64,000 bases of DNA, from assembly GCF_900182785.1 (NCBI RefSeq), contig NZ_FXTS01000003.1, forward strand, positions 507,364 through 571,363, written 5' to 3'. This stretch comes from Oceanospirillum linum. Its GTDB lineage: Bacteria > Pseudomonadota > Gammaproteobacteria > Pseudomonadales > Halomonadaceae. Below, piece by piece: positions 43,944-53,111 of the stretch (positions are counted from its first letter, which is position 1; each line of letters starts with the position of its first letter). The notes beneath the pieces were generated by a model. It searched no databases, was not told where the DNA came from, and saw only the letters and a program-made list of their open reading frames with translations. The position numbers and the translations under genes were made by a program.

Positions 43944-44903
43944 TTATGCCTCTTCCTCTTTATACTGAGCCAGAACTTCTTCACGCAGGGCGTCAGGCGC
44001 CAGCGGGAAACCGAGATCTTTACGCACCTTGAAGTAGGCATTCGCAACGTCACGAGCCATGGTACGCACACGCAGAATATAGCGTTGACGCTCAGTTACT
44101 GAAATTGCGTGACGTGCATCCAGCAGATTAAAGGTGTGGGATGCTTTTAAAACCTGCTCGTAAGCTGGCAAAGGCAGTGGTGTATCCTGCCCTAAGAGCT
44201 TTTGACACTCTGATTCGCAATGATCGAAGTTCTTAAACAGCATAGGAACATCGGCGTGCTCAAAGTTATAGGTGGATTGTTCCACTTCGTTCTGATGGAA
44301 CACATCACCATAGGTGACTTTTTTACCCATAGGATCGATGGTCCAAACCAAGTCATAGACACTGTCTACACCCTGAATGTACATTGCGATCCGTTCAAGC
44401 CCATAGGTGATTTCGCCCGTCACGGGGTAGCACTCAATACCACCAGCCTGCTGGAAGTACGTAAACTGAGTGACCTCCATACCGTTGAGCCAGACTTCCC
44501 AGCCAAGACCCCAGGCACCCAATGTTGGGGATTCCCAGTTATCTTCTACAAAGCGTACGTCATGAACATTGGTATCGATGCCCATCATGCGCAGTGAGCC
44601 GAGATAGAGCTCCTGAATGTTGCTTGGGGAGGGCTTCATCACGACCTGAAACTGATAGTAATGCTGCAGTCGGTTAGGGTTCTCACCATACCGGCCATCT
44701 GTTGGGCGACGGGAAGGCTGAACATAGGCTGCATTCCAGGTTTCAGGACCAATAGAGCGCAGGAAAGTAGCTGGGTGGAAAGTCCCTGCGCCTACTTCCA
44801 TATCCAGCGGCTGCAGAACAACACAGCCCTGATTGGCCCAATATTGTTGCAGGGCCAGAATCAGGCCCTGAAAAGTTTTTACGTCTGGCGTATTTTGGTT
44901 CAT
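43944..44903 (-). CDS. glyQ: Glycyl-tRNA synthetase alpha subunit
   Basis: The catalytic subunit, 319 residues (E. coli 303). It starts MNQNTPDVKTFQGLILALQQYWANQGC, then EVGAGTFHPATFLRSIGPE, AYVQPSRRPTDGRYGENPNRLQHYYQFQV, the class II core. MEVTQFTYFQQAGG and the final DARHAISVTERQRYILRVR region are present. It leads the glyQS pair; its promoter lies in the 160-base gap toward the PAP2 gene. Confidence 0.97.
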   Translation of the reverse strand: MNQNTPDVKTFQGLILALQQYWANQGCVVLQPLDMEVGAGTFHPATFLRSIGPETWNAAYVQPSRRPTDGRYGENPNRLQHYYQFQVVMKPSPSNIQELYLGSLRMMGIDTNVHDVRFVEDNWESPTLGAWGLGWEVWLNGMEVTQFTYFQQAGGIECYPVTGEITYGLERIAMYIQGVDSVYDLVWTIDPMGKKVTYGDVFHQNEVEQSTYNFEHADVPMLFKNFDHCESECQKLLGQDTPLPLPAYEQVLKASHTFNLLDARHAISVTERQRYILRVRTMARDVANAYFKVRKDLGFPLAPDALREEVLAQYKEEEA

Positions 44904-45001
44904 CTCAGTTAGCCACCATCAATGAGCTAATGAATTTTTATAAGCGATCAAGTATACATTTCGACCGCATATCTATGTAGTGGACATTGGGCAACAAGCA
45001 T

Positions 45002-45028
45002 AAAAAAAGCGGCTGATATAGCCGCTTT
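45002..45028 (-). terminator. Terminator downstream of the PAP2 gene
   Basis: A 9-bp stem AAAGCGGCT / AGCCGCTTT with a 5-base loop and, on the minus strand, a T run of seven. It lies 37 bases past the PAP2 stop codon and before glyQ. Confidence 0.85.
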
Positions 45029-45064
45029 CTCGGTGATCTACCGGTTTTGCACCATCTGATGGTA

Positions 45065-45847
45065 TCAGAATGGCTTAATCACACTTAACAGCACAGTATC
45101 TTCGTCCGCATAGGGTAGCACAAGGGCCTCGTCAGACTGTAGATTACCATTGATCACTTCTGTGACTTTAGCCGCGTAGAGCCAGCCCATCAGCACCTGT
45201 GAGAAGTAATGTTTCTGATCATTCATGCGGGAGATCCCCGTCAGGGGTGACAGACCGTAGAAAACGGCTTTGGCATAAGGGTTGTCAGTCATTTGGGCGG
45301 CGGTCAGAAAAGGAACAGCTCCGACATATGCATGGCCGCTGACGGTATGCTCGTATTCGAATTCAAATATGTTCCATTCAGAACCAACACCATGCCGTGG
45401 ACGGGCTCCACCGAGAATAGCCTGTGAGGCCCAAACAGCGGGTAAGCCTACCAAAAGCGCCTGAGCGGTTCGATCTCCCTACTCAGGAACAGGGCCGCAG
45501 TCGCGTTCGCAGGCAAGGCGATTGAGCGCTGCCAGGCCAAAATAGATGGCGGTTGGGGCTGTGTCGCCAAATGTTTTGGCGACGTCAGAGAAGTTATTGG
45601 ATGATTGTGAAAGGATGTTGTTGTTATAACTATCCTGGATCTCCTGATCGAGATCAGTATTGGCAAAAATACCACCAACCAAGAGGGTTTTTCCTAACCA
45701 GGGGAGGTTATCCGCGCTATATACATTCTGATAGCCTTGGCCTAAATCTGAAGCAAACTCAGAGAAGCCATTATCCGCGTGGACTCTTGAGGTATAGGAA
45801 AGTACGAAGATAGCAGTAAGGGTGATGGAAAGCGTTATTTTTGACAT
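45065..45847 (-). pseudogene. PAP2-family phosphatase interrupted by an in-frame TAG
   Basis: One reading frame of 261 codons is split by a single amber codon at 45481-45479, after 122 residues. Part one starts MSKITLSITLTAIFVLSYTSRVHADNG, a signal peptide cut near HA-D. Part two continues in the same frame (GDRTAQALLVGLPAVWAS, then GGARPRHG) and holds the PAP2 (acid phosphatase) signature: ARP, the SGHAYVG motif and SRMNDQKHYFSQ. In the classic pattern the residue seven before ARP is Lys and the last one Asp; here both are Gln. The frame after the stop is fully open to 45065 with normal codon use, so the event is recent, or a sequencing error, or a read-through. It sits downstream of kdkA on the same strand. 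Confidence 0.8.
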
Positions 45848-45962
45848 ATATCCGTATATTCTAATAATTAATCGTTTAGGAAGGGGTGATCAATATAACT
45901 GATGAATCCTTAAGAAACGATTAATAACCGGTAAAAAATACCGATTTAATGCAGCTGTCGTA

Positions 45963-46667
45963 TTACCCTTTGTAACCTTTTTGTAAGGCTTGCCACCGTT
46001 CTTCAGGGATATTTTGTGTCTTGGTAAGCTTACAGACAGAGCGGTACAGCCTTGCCAGGTTTTGTTCTTGCCAGCCCCCCTGTTTTGGCATCTTCATACA
46101 GCGATCAAAATCGATCAGCCAAACCTTTCCCTCCGGATTGACCAGAATATTGTTGGCATTGAGATCAACATGATTGAGCCCCCAGCGATGGAAGCGGGCG
46201 ATTGTTTTGCCAACCTCTTGCCATAGTAATGCCTGATGACCAGCTGACAGATAATGGGCAAAGGGGCGCGCGTCAGGGATTTTCAGGGTAAGCAGATCCC
46301 CCTGGTATAGCAGTCCCCGTTGAATCACCCGTGCTGCTATGGGTTTTGGAACTGGCAAACCCGCCTGGTGAAGCTGGTAGGTGATATGAAGCTCTCGCCA
46401 GGGGCGGCTTTCCTCCAGGCCGGAAAACCAATATTTGTCCTGGCTGATTTTAGCCATGAGCCCTCCACGACGATAGTGGCGAAGCAGGTAGTCTGTTCCA
46501 TCCGGGTGATGAATAAAGAAAGCCTGGCCCCGGCCCCCACTGGGCTCCGTCAGTCGTTGCTGCTTTTGCCAGTATTCTGGCTGAAAGAAAGTCGCATCAA
46601 TTTGTGACAGATGTTCCGCATCATATAGAATGTGCTGCTTCTTGGAGGAATATATCTCAATGGTCAT
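45963..46667 (-). CDS. kdkA: 3-deoxy-D-manno-octulosonic acid kinase
   Basis: A 234-residue kinase that phosphorylates the Kdo of lipopolysaccharide at the inner membrane face. I set the start at ATG 46667 (MTIEIYSSKKQHILYDAEH). GRGQAFFIHHPDGTDYLLRHYRRGG (about 46-70) is the KdkA signature; the catalytic loop is GLNHVDLNANNILVN (about 165-179) and the metal site LIDFDRC. Length is close to H. influenzae KdkA (241). Its first codons overlap the first codons of the divergent GT9 gene by eight bases. Downstream lies the broken PAP2 gene. Confidence 0.9.
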   Translation of the reverse strand: MTIEIYSSKKQHILYDAEHLSQIDATFFQPEYWQKQQRLTEPSGGRGQAFFIHHPDGTDYLLRHYRRGGLMAKISQDKYWFSGLEESRPWRELHITYQLHQAGLPVPKPIAARVIQRGLLYQGDLLTLKIPDARPFAHYLSAGHQALLWQEVGKTIARFHRWGLNHVDLNANNILVNPEGKVWLIDFDRCMKMPKQGGWQEQNLARLYRSVCKLTKTQNIPEERWQALQKGYKG

Positions 46668-47745
46668 GACTCGTTTCCGGAAAACACCGCCCAAAACTAT
46701 CTGCCTGATCAGGTTGTCTGCGTTGGGTGATGTGTCAAATGTCGTCCCTGTCGTGAAACGCCTGCAACAGGTTTGGCCCGACACACGAATTGTCTGGGTG
46801 ACTGGCAAGGCGGAGCACAGTTTACTTAAGGGTCTGGCGGGGGTCGAGTTTATTGTTTACGACAAATCCGCGGGACTTAAAGGTATGCGTGAAATCTGGA
46901 AGCAGCTTTCTGATACCCGGTTTGATCTGCTTTTACATATGCAGGCAGCACTCAGGGCTTCGGTTCTCTCTATAGGCATAAAAGCTGAAATAAAACTGGG
47001 CTTTGATAAGGCAAGGGCTAAAGACTGGCAGTGGCTCTTTACCAATCAAAGAATCTTACCTCGGGATAAAAGCCATGTTGTTGAAGGTTTTTATGATTTT
47101 CTGAATACACTGGGTATTGCCCCAGAGCGACCTGAGGATATGGAGTGGCAGCTACCGGTTTCCCAGGAGGCTATTGAAGAAGCGCGGCAGAAATGTCCCT
47201 GCGATCGTTACGTTGTCATCTCTCCGTGCTCCAGCGACCGAGCCAGAAACTTCCGAAACTGGACGCTGGATGGCTATGTCGATGTTGTGGAGTACCTCTA
47301 TCGGCAGTATGGGCTAAAAGCTGTGATTACCGGTGGAAACCGTGATATTGAGCATCACTACGCTAAAGAAATTATGGAACGGGCGGGGACACCTGTGCTG
47401 AACCTTGTTGCTCAGACATCATTGCAGGGGTTGGTTGCGCTGATCCGGCGAGCTTCCCTTGTCATTGCCCCTGATTCAGGGCCGGTACATTTTGCTAATG
47501 CTGTGAATACGCCGGTTATCGGTTTATTTGCCACTTCAAATGTTCAGAGAACAGGGCCATATAAATGGCAGCAGTGGGTTGTTAATAAATACCCCGAGGC
47601 AGCGAAGGCCTATATGCATAAATCTGTTGAGCAGCTCTCCTGGGGAGAGCGGGTACGACATCCCGATGCAATGGAGTTGATACAAACAGATGATGTTTTC
47701 CTCAAAATTGATCAATTGCTGGCGGATCATTCCCGGCAACCCTGA
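46660..47745 (+). CDS. GT9-family glycosyltransferase (heptosyltransferase-like)
   Basis: A 361-residue cytoplasmic enzyme of the LPS core heptosyltransferase group. I chose ATG 46660 because GGAGGA lies ten bases upstream; an earlier frame to 46630 is open, and ATG 46666 is a further option. ICLIRLSALGDVSNVVPVVKRL is the N-terminal nucleotide fold, with the Asp/Gly loop. ISPCSSDRARNFRNW and DSGPVHFANAVNTPVIGLFA mark the ADP-heptose-binding half. It is the first gene of a plus-strand row with waaA and an lpxL-type gene. Heptosyltransferase I or a related core transferase is likely; the exact acceptor is unknown. Confidence 0.85.
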   Translation: MVMTRFRKTPPKTICLIRLSALGDVSNVVPVVKRLQQVWPDTRIVWVTGKAEHSLLKGLAGVEFIVYDKSAGLKGMREIWKQLSDTRFDLLLHMQAALRASVLSIGIKAEIKLGFDKARAKDWQWLFTNQRILPRDKSHVVEGFYDFLNTLGIAPERPEDMEWQLPVSQEAIEEARQKCPCDRYVVISPCSSDRARNFRNWTLDGYVDVVEYLYRQYGLKAVITGGNRDIEHHYAKEIMERAGTPVLNLVAQTSLQGLVALIRRASLVIAPDSGPVHFANAVNTPVIGLFATSNVQRTGPYKWQQWVVNKYPEAAKAYMHKSVEQLSWGERVRHPDAMELIQTDDVFLKIDQLLADHSRQP

Positions 47746-47841
47746 GATCCAGGCAGATCCTCGTTACTTCTCTTTATAGGTATGCGCCGGGCGCTCAGGT
47801 CGGTGAGGGATGACACAAGATCAACAAACATTGAGTTATTT

Positions 47842-49119
47842 ATGAAGATTAACCACAGCCTGTACAGTACTCTTCTGACACTGCTGTCACCGGTTTTGCT
47901 TTGGAAGGCAAAAAAAGAAATCACTGAACTGAACCGCTTTTCCGAGCGACTTGGTTATACACCGGACCTACCGGATAAGCCTGTCATATGGCTGCATGCC
48001 GCTTCAGTTGGTGAAGTTATTGCTGCTACACCCTTGATTGATCGTTTACTGAAAGAGTACAACGAACATCAGCTAATCGTCAGCACGATGACGGCTACCG
48101 GTGCCCGTCAGGCAAGAAAGGCATTGAAGGGAAAAGGCACGCAACTGATGGTTCCGCTGGACCTGCCCTGGTTTGCTAATCGTTTCCTGGATAATTTAAA
48201 GCCTGATATTGCGATTATTATGGAGACAGAGATATGGCCAAATCTGATCCGTGGTTGCCATATACGCAACATCCCAGTGGTATTCGCAAATGGTCGCCTT
48301 TCGGAGAAGTCACTGGTTAGTTATCGGAAGTTTAAGGCAACAACCCAAGAGATACTGGCGGATATTTATGCGGTAGCTGCTAAATCTGACGAAGATGCAA
48401 AACGCTTCATGGAGCTTGGCGCTCCTAGTGATAAAGTCAGCGTTACCGGCAGTATAAAATTTGATATCGACCCTGATCCCGAGTTGCTGGAGCGAGGGCA
48501 GGCACTTAAAACGAGATTATTTGGTGAGCGCCCGGTCTGGGTTGCTGGCAGCACTCATGCGGGTGAAGATGAGTGTTTGCTGGAGGCTCATCAGCTTTTA
48601 CTGAACGAGCACTCTGATGCAGTTCTGATACTGGTTCCCCGGCATCCTCAACGTTTTGATTCTGTTGCGAATCTGATTGATTCTCAGGGGGTGTCATTTA
48701 AACGGCGTTCAGCAGATGACAGTTTTACTGGGAGGGACAGTGTCTTTTTAGCAGATACCATGGGCGAGTTGATGCTGATGTATGCGGCTTCAGATATTGC
48801 TTTTGTTGCCGGAAGCCTGATGCCCATTGGTGGCCATAATCTATTGGAGCCTGCCTCACTGGGCAAACCTGTACTTTCAGGTGGGCATCTGTTTAATTTT
48901 TCCGATGTTGCTGAAGCCTTTGATCAGCATGGTGCTCTGACTCGATGTTCTGACCCAATGGATATTTTTACGCAGTTAAGGCCGATGATTGAGCTACCGG
49001 ATCTGCGCCGTGAGCTGGGCAAAAAAGCGTTTGAAGTCGTGGAAAGCAACCGAGGGGCTCTGGATAAACAATTTACTATTATTCAGAAGGCAATGACTGA
49101 GGATAAGAGCTCGCGATGA
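47842..49119 (+). CDS. waaA: 3-deoxy-D-manno-octulosonic acid transferase
   Basis: A 425-residue Kdo transferase that adds Kdo to lipid IVA. I set the start at ATG 47842 (MKINHSLYSTLLTLLSPVLL), which gives the same length as E. coli WaaA; an upstream 20-codon extension is open but not family-like. The N terminus is a membrane anchor; WLHAASVGEVIAATPLID (about 50-67) holds the catalytic Glu, then VPLDLPWFANRFL, METEIWPN, FANGRLSEKS and GSLMPIGGHNLLEPA. Its stop overlaps the next ATG (ATGA), so the acyltransferase is coupled. Confidence 0.95.
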   Translation: MKINHSLYSTLLTLLSPVLLWKAKKEITELNRFSERLGYTPDLPDKPVIWLHAASVGEVIAATPLIDRLLKEYNEHQLIVSTMTATGARQARKALKGKGTQLMVPLDLPWFANRFLDNLKPDIAIIMETEIWPNLIRGCHIRNIPVVFANGRLSEKSLVSYRKFKATTQEILADIYAVAAKSDEDAKRFMELGAPSDKVSVTGSIKFDIDPDPELLERGQALKTRLFGERPVWVAGSTHAGEDECLLEAHQLLLNEHSDAVLILVPRHPQRFDSVANLIDSQGVSFKRRSADDSFTGRDSVFLADTMGELMLMYAASDIAFVAGSLMPIGGHNLLEPASLGKPVLSGGHLFNFSDVAEAFDQHGALTRCSDPMDIFTQLRPMIELPDLRRELGKKAFEVVESNRGALDKQFTIIQKAMTEDKSSR

Positions 49120-50030
49120 AGAAGATAAAGCGCCATATCAAGCATCTTTTAGAGCAGCGATTCACCAAAACCTTACTACGCTTTCTTAGCCGTCGATCAT
49201 TAACCCGGCTGCAGTCATGGGGTGGTTGGTTGGGTAGGCTGATGTATCGAAACAATACTAAGCTGGCCCGAATCACCCGCAAAAATTTGTCATTGGTTTA
49301 CCCTGAGCTTGGGGAGCAGCAGCTGGAGGAGCGGGTTAATAAGAGTCTTCAGGAAACCATGAAAATGGGTATGGAGTTAGGCCGCTGCTGGATTGCCCCG
49401 CTGGACGATATTATGTCCGACGTTAAAAATGTCTACGGTCTTGATGAGTTGAAAGCGCTGCATAACTCAGGGCAAAGCGTTATCGTTCTTGGGCCTCATT
49501 TAGGCAACTGGGAACTGTTCGGACACTTTATTAACCAGCACTTCACTTTTTCTGCGATGTATGCGCCCCAGAAAAACGAAGAACTGGATCGTATTATTTA
49601 TCATGGACGGTGTCGGGCAGGAATGGAGATGGTTCCGGCAAATCTTAAAGGTGTTGCCAGTTTGCTGAAGTCACTGAAGCAGGGAGGCATTGTAGGCAGT
49701 CTCCCGGACCAGGAGCCGGATGATCGTTCAGGTGGTGTTTTTGCACCGTTTATGGGTGTAGAGAGCTTCTCTCCTAAACTGGTAACCCGCCTGATCAGTA
49801 AAACCGGCGCTAAAGTGATGGCGGGTTTTGCGGAGCGTTTGCCTGATGGACAGGGTTTTAATATTCATTTTATTGCGGCCGATGAGGCTATTTACAGCCC
49901 GGATGAGGTTCAGGCCGTAACGGCTATGAATCGTACGGTAGAGCGGCTGGTTGCCATCGCCCCAGAGCAGTATCAGTGGGAATATAAACGCTTTAAAACC
50001 CGACCAGAGGGCGAAGCAAGGTTTTATTAA
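49116..50030 (+). CDS. Lipid A biosynthesis acyltransferase, LpxL-type
   Basis: A 304-residue membrane-associated acyltransferase of the LpxL/LpxM (HtrB) family that adds a secondary acyl chain to Kdo2-lipid A. The catalytic HX4E motif is GPHLGNWE (about 128-135); QEPDDRSGGVFAPFMG (about 200-215) and PEQYQWEYKRFKTRP near the end are the further family blocks. The short N-terminal stretch (TKTLLRFLSRRSLTRLQSWGGWLGRL) is amphipathic rather than a strong membrane span. It overlaps waaA by four bases and is followed by a strong terminator. The acyl chain and position cannot be told. Confidence 0.9.
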   Translation: MKKIKRHIKHLLEQRFTKTLLRFLSRRSLTRLQSWGGWLGRLMYRNNTKLARITRKNLSLVYPELGEQQLEERVNKSLQETMKMGMELGRCWIAPLDDIMSDVKNVYGLDELKALHNSGQSVIVLGPHLGNWELFGHFINQHFTFSAMYAPQKNEELDRIIYHGRCRAGMEMVPANLKGVASLLKSLKQGGIVGSLPDQEPDDRSGGVFAPFMGVESFSPKLVTRLISKTGAKVMAGFAERLPDGQGFNIHFIAADEAIYSPDEVQAVTAMNRTVERLVAIAPEQYQWEYKRFKTRPEGEARFY

Positions 50031-50056
50031 ACGGGTTGCAAAAACGGCGTAGGTAA

Positions 50057-50092
50057 AGAGCGATATTTCTCAGAGATATCGCTCTTTTTTTA
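50057..50092 (+). terminator. Terminator after the LPS gene row
   Basis: A 10-bp perfect stem AGAGCGATAT / ATATCGCTCT with a 9-base loop that can add inner pairs, followed by a T-rich tail (TTTTTTTATT). It lies between the converging acyltransferase and trkH genes. Confidence 0.88.
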
Positions 50093-50118
50093 TTGGGGCA
50101 GGGCTGAGTCCGGGCGTG

Positions 50119-51567
50119 TTATCGACGCCAGAACATCGGGGTAAAGAGCACCAGTAGTGTAAAAATTTCCAGGCGGCCAAGCAGCATAGCGACGATCAGA
50201 ATCCACTTGGCGATATCGGGAATATTGCCATAGTGAGCCGCAACATCGCCGAGACCCGGCCCCAGGTTGTTCAAAGCGGAGCCAACAGCAGACCAGGCCG
50301 TTACCTGATCCAGCCCTGTCGCTAAAAGTCCGATCAGCATCACGACAAATAGCATCATATAAACGGAGAAAAAACCCCATACCGCTTCAATGACCCGGTC
50401 AGGAACACTCCGGCCGCCAACCTTCACAGGAATAACTGCGCTGGGGTGAATCAGGCGTTTAACTTCCCTTAGGCCCTGCTTAAGAATCAGCAAAACCCGG
50501 ATAACCTTCATCCCGCCCCCGGTAGAGCCAGCGCAGCCACCCACAAAGGCGGCTAAGAACAGGGTAAAAGGCAGCACACTGGGCCATTGTGAAAAGTCAG
50601 CGACACCAAACCCTGTTGTCGTTGCAACCGATACAACCTCAAAGAGACCATTTCTGAATGAGTCAGCGAAGCTATAGGTACTGGTGAGCCAAAGAACACC
50701 TATGGTGCTGACAGAGGTAAGGGTCATCAGAAACAGAAAGAACTTAAATTCAGGATCGTAAAAATAGTTTCGAACTGAGCGCTCCCGCCAGGCAAGAAAG
50801 TGCAGAGAGAAATTAACCGTAGAGATCAGCATGAAAACGATGCCAATTGATTCAATTGCAGCACTATCAAAATAGCGGATACTGGCATCATGGGTAGAGA
50901 AACCACCAATGGCCACGGTAGAGAAACTGTGGCTGACGGCATCAAATAAACTCATACCGGCGATCCAGTATGCACCGGCGCAAAGAAGCGTCAGAGTCAG
51001 GTAGATATACCAAAGTGCCTTAGCCGTCTCAGTAATTCGGGGTGTCAGTTTATTGTCTTTGACCGGCCCCGGAATTTCAGCACGGTAGAGCTGCATCCCC
51101 CCGATCCCCAGCATCGGAAGAATGGCGACGGCCAAAACAATAATCCCCATACCCCCTAACCACTGTAAAAGCTGGCGGTAGAAGAGGATCGATTTCGGCA
51201 GCTCATCCAGGCCGGTGATCACTGTTGCCCCTGTCGTGCTGAGACCGGAAACCGACTCAAAAACGGCATCAGTAAAGCTCAGGTCCGGTGTTTCTGTTAA
51301 AAACAGTGGAATGGAGCCGAAAAGGCTCAGTACCGTCCAGAAAAGAACCACGACCAGAAAGCCATCCCTTGTTCGCAGCTCTTTACGCTCTCGTCTTACA
51401 GGGAGCCAGGTAAAGAACCCTGTGAAAAAGGTGATCGACATGCCGGTTATGAATGCCAGATGCGCGCCATCTTTGTAGAAGGCAGAGATCAGAATAGAGG
51501 GCATCATGGTGATGCTGAATAACATCAGCAGCAGCCCCAGAATGCGCATGGTAATAACAATATTCAT
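50119..51567 (-). CDS. trkH: Trk potassium uptake protein TrkH
   Basis: A 482-residue inner-membrane potassium channel-like subunit. It has about ten to twelve hydrophobic segments with four re-entrant pore loops; SGLSTTGATVITGLD, TVAIGGFSTHD, VATTTGFGVADF and ALNNLGPGLGDV mark the four filter-like Gly positions. Length equals E. coli TrkH (483). It follows trkA by about 90 bases at the end of the def-fmt-rsmB-trkA-trkH row, the common gammaproteobacterial order. Confidence 0.95.
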   Translation of the reverse strand: MNIVITMRILGLLLMLFSITMMPSILISAFYKDGAHLAFITGMSITFFTGFFTWLPVRRERKELRTRDGFLVVVLFWTVLSLFGSIPLFLTETPDLSFTDAVFESVSGLSTTGATVITGLDELPKSILFYRQLLQWLGGMGIIVLAVAILPMLGIGGMQLYRAEIPGPVKDNKLTPRITETAKALWYIYLTLTLLCAGAYWIAGMSLFDAVSHSFSTVAIGGFSTHDASIRYFDSAAIESIGIVFMLISTVNFSLHFLAWRERSVRNYFYDPEFKFFLFLMTLTSVSTIGVLWLTSTYSFADSFRNGLFEVVSVATTTGFGVADFSQWPSVLPFTLFLAAFVGGCAGSTGGGMKVIRVLLILKQGLREVKRLIHPSAVIPVKVGGRSVPDRVIEAVWGFFSVYMMLFVVMLIGLLATGLDQVTAWSAVGSALNNLGPGLGDVAAHYGNIPDIAKWILIVAMLLGRLEIFTLLVLFTPMFWRR

Positions 51568-51658
51568 AGTTGCCGTATTTTATTCATAGTGACTGTGTTT
51601 GACTCATCGTAACAGTGGCTTATTCAGAGAGCGGTATTGCTGTCAGCAAATAACGGCA

Positions 51659-53032
51659 TTAGAAAAAGGTCAGGCCTACCTGGAACAGGCGTTCAACTTC
51701 ACGAATCTTGCGTTTATCTACCAGGAACATGATCACATGATCATCTTGCTGAACGATGACGTCATCGTGGGCGATGATTACTTCACCACTGCGTACGATT
51801 GCACCTATGGTGGTACCGTCCGGCAGGTCGATCTCTTCAATCGCCTTGCCGACCACTTTTGAGCTGCGTTCGTCACCATGGGCAATGGCCTCAATAGCTT
51901 CAGCAGCACCACGGCGCAGGGAGTGCACATTAACAATATCACCGCGACGGACATGGGTGAGCAGGCTGCCGATTGTCGCCATCTGAGGTGATATGGCGAT
52001 ATCGATCTCGCCTCCCTGTACCAGATCGACATAAGCAGCGTTATTAATCAACGTAAGTACTTTGCTGGCCCCCAGGCGTTTAGCCAGCATGGAAGACATG
52101 ATGTTCACTTCATCATCATTGGTCAGGGCACAGAAGATATCCACCTCATCGATATTTTCTTCCACCAAAAGATCTTTGCTGGTAGCGCTACCGTGTAAAA
52201 CAATTGTCCGGTCGAGTTTTTCAGAGAGTTCCTGGCAACGGGGCAGGCCATATTCAATAATTTTTACCTGGTATTCGTGTTCCAGTGCTTCTGCCAGACG
52301 TTCACCGATATTGCCCCCGCCTGCGATCATAATGCGCTTATATTGGTGATCAACCTTACGCAGTTCACTCATGACTGCCTTGATATTATGGCGGGCGGCG
52401 ATAAAAAAGACTTCATCATCAGCTTCGATAACCGTATTACCCTGAGGGATAATCGGCCTGTTACGGCGATAGATAGCCGCTACCCGGGTATCAACGCTAG
52501 GCATATGCTGGCGCAGGTAACCCAGCTCCTGGCCCACTAAAGGGCCGCCATAATAAGCGCGTACCGCAACCAGCTGAGCAACACCGCCGGCGAAGTCCAG
52601 TACCTGAAGGGCTCCTGGGTATTGAATCAGGCGTTTAACGTGATTGGTAACCACCTGCTCCGGGCTGATCAGTACATCAATTGGGATCGCTTCAGCTCCG
52701 AACAGGCCCTTCCTGCCGGAATAAGCATTGGATCGGAGACGGGCAATTTTGGTTGGAGTGCGGAATAGGGTAAAGGCGATCTGGCAGGCGATCATATTAA
52801 CTTCATCACTGTTGGTAACCGCGATCAGCATATCGCAGTCTTCACCGCCGGCCTGACGTAAAACTGTGGGGTATGAACCTTTTCCCTGTATCGTGCGGAT
52901 ATCAAAACGGTTTTGTAGCTCTCTTAACCGGGCTCCATCGGTATCAACCACGGTAATGTCATTTTCTTCAATGGCCAGGTTCTCAGCCAGAGTGCCGCCA
53001 ACCTGGCCGGCACCCAGAATAATAATCTTCAT
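51659..53032 (-). CDS. trkA: Trk system NAD-binding regulatory protein TrkA
   Basis: A 457-residue peripheral protein (E. coli 458) that gates TrkH. It has two tandem RCK units. The first starts MKIIILGAGQVGGTLAENLA, a Rossmann GxGxxG with VVDTD; the second has RIMIAGGGNIGERLAEALE near residue 235. Each is followed by a TrkA-C domain (PIIPQGNTVIEADDEVFFIA and IIAHDDVIVQQDDHVIMFL). The 79-base gap to rsmB suggests co-transcription. Confidence 0.96.
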   Translation of the reverse strand: MKIIILGAGQVGGTLAENLAIEENDITVVDTDGARLRELQNRFDIRTIQGKGSYPTVLRQAGGEDCDMLIAVTNSDEVNMIACQIAFTLFRTPTKIARLRSNAYSGRKGLFGAEAIPIDVLISPEQVVTNHVKRLIQYPGALQVLDFAGGVAQLVAVRAYYGGPLVGQELGYLRQHMPSVDTRVAAIYRRNRPIIPQGNTVIEADDEVFFIAARHNIKAVMSELRKVDHQYKRIMIAGGGNIGERLAEALEHEYQVKIIEYGLPRCQELSEKLDRTIVLHGSATSKDLLVEENIDEVDIFCALTNDDEVNIMSSMLAKRLGASKVLTLINNAAYVDLVQGGEIDIAISPQMATIGSLLTHVRRGDIVNVHSLRRGAAEAIEAIAHGDERSSKVVGKAIEEIDLPDGTTIGAIVRSGEVIIAHDDVIVQQDDHVIMFLVDKRKIREVERLFQVGLTFF

Positions 53033-53111
53033 TATCAGATCTCAGTTAATTCCGCTTGGGTTTCCGCCCGCTTTGGGCTTTGACAGGTAGCCCGTCATGT
53101 TTCCGCAGTTC

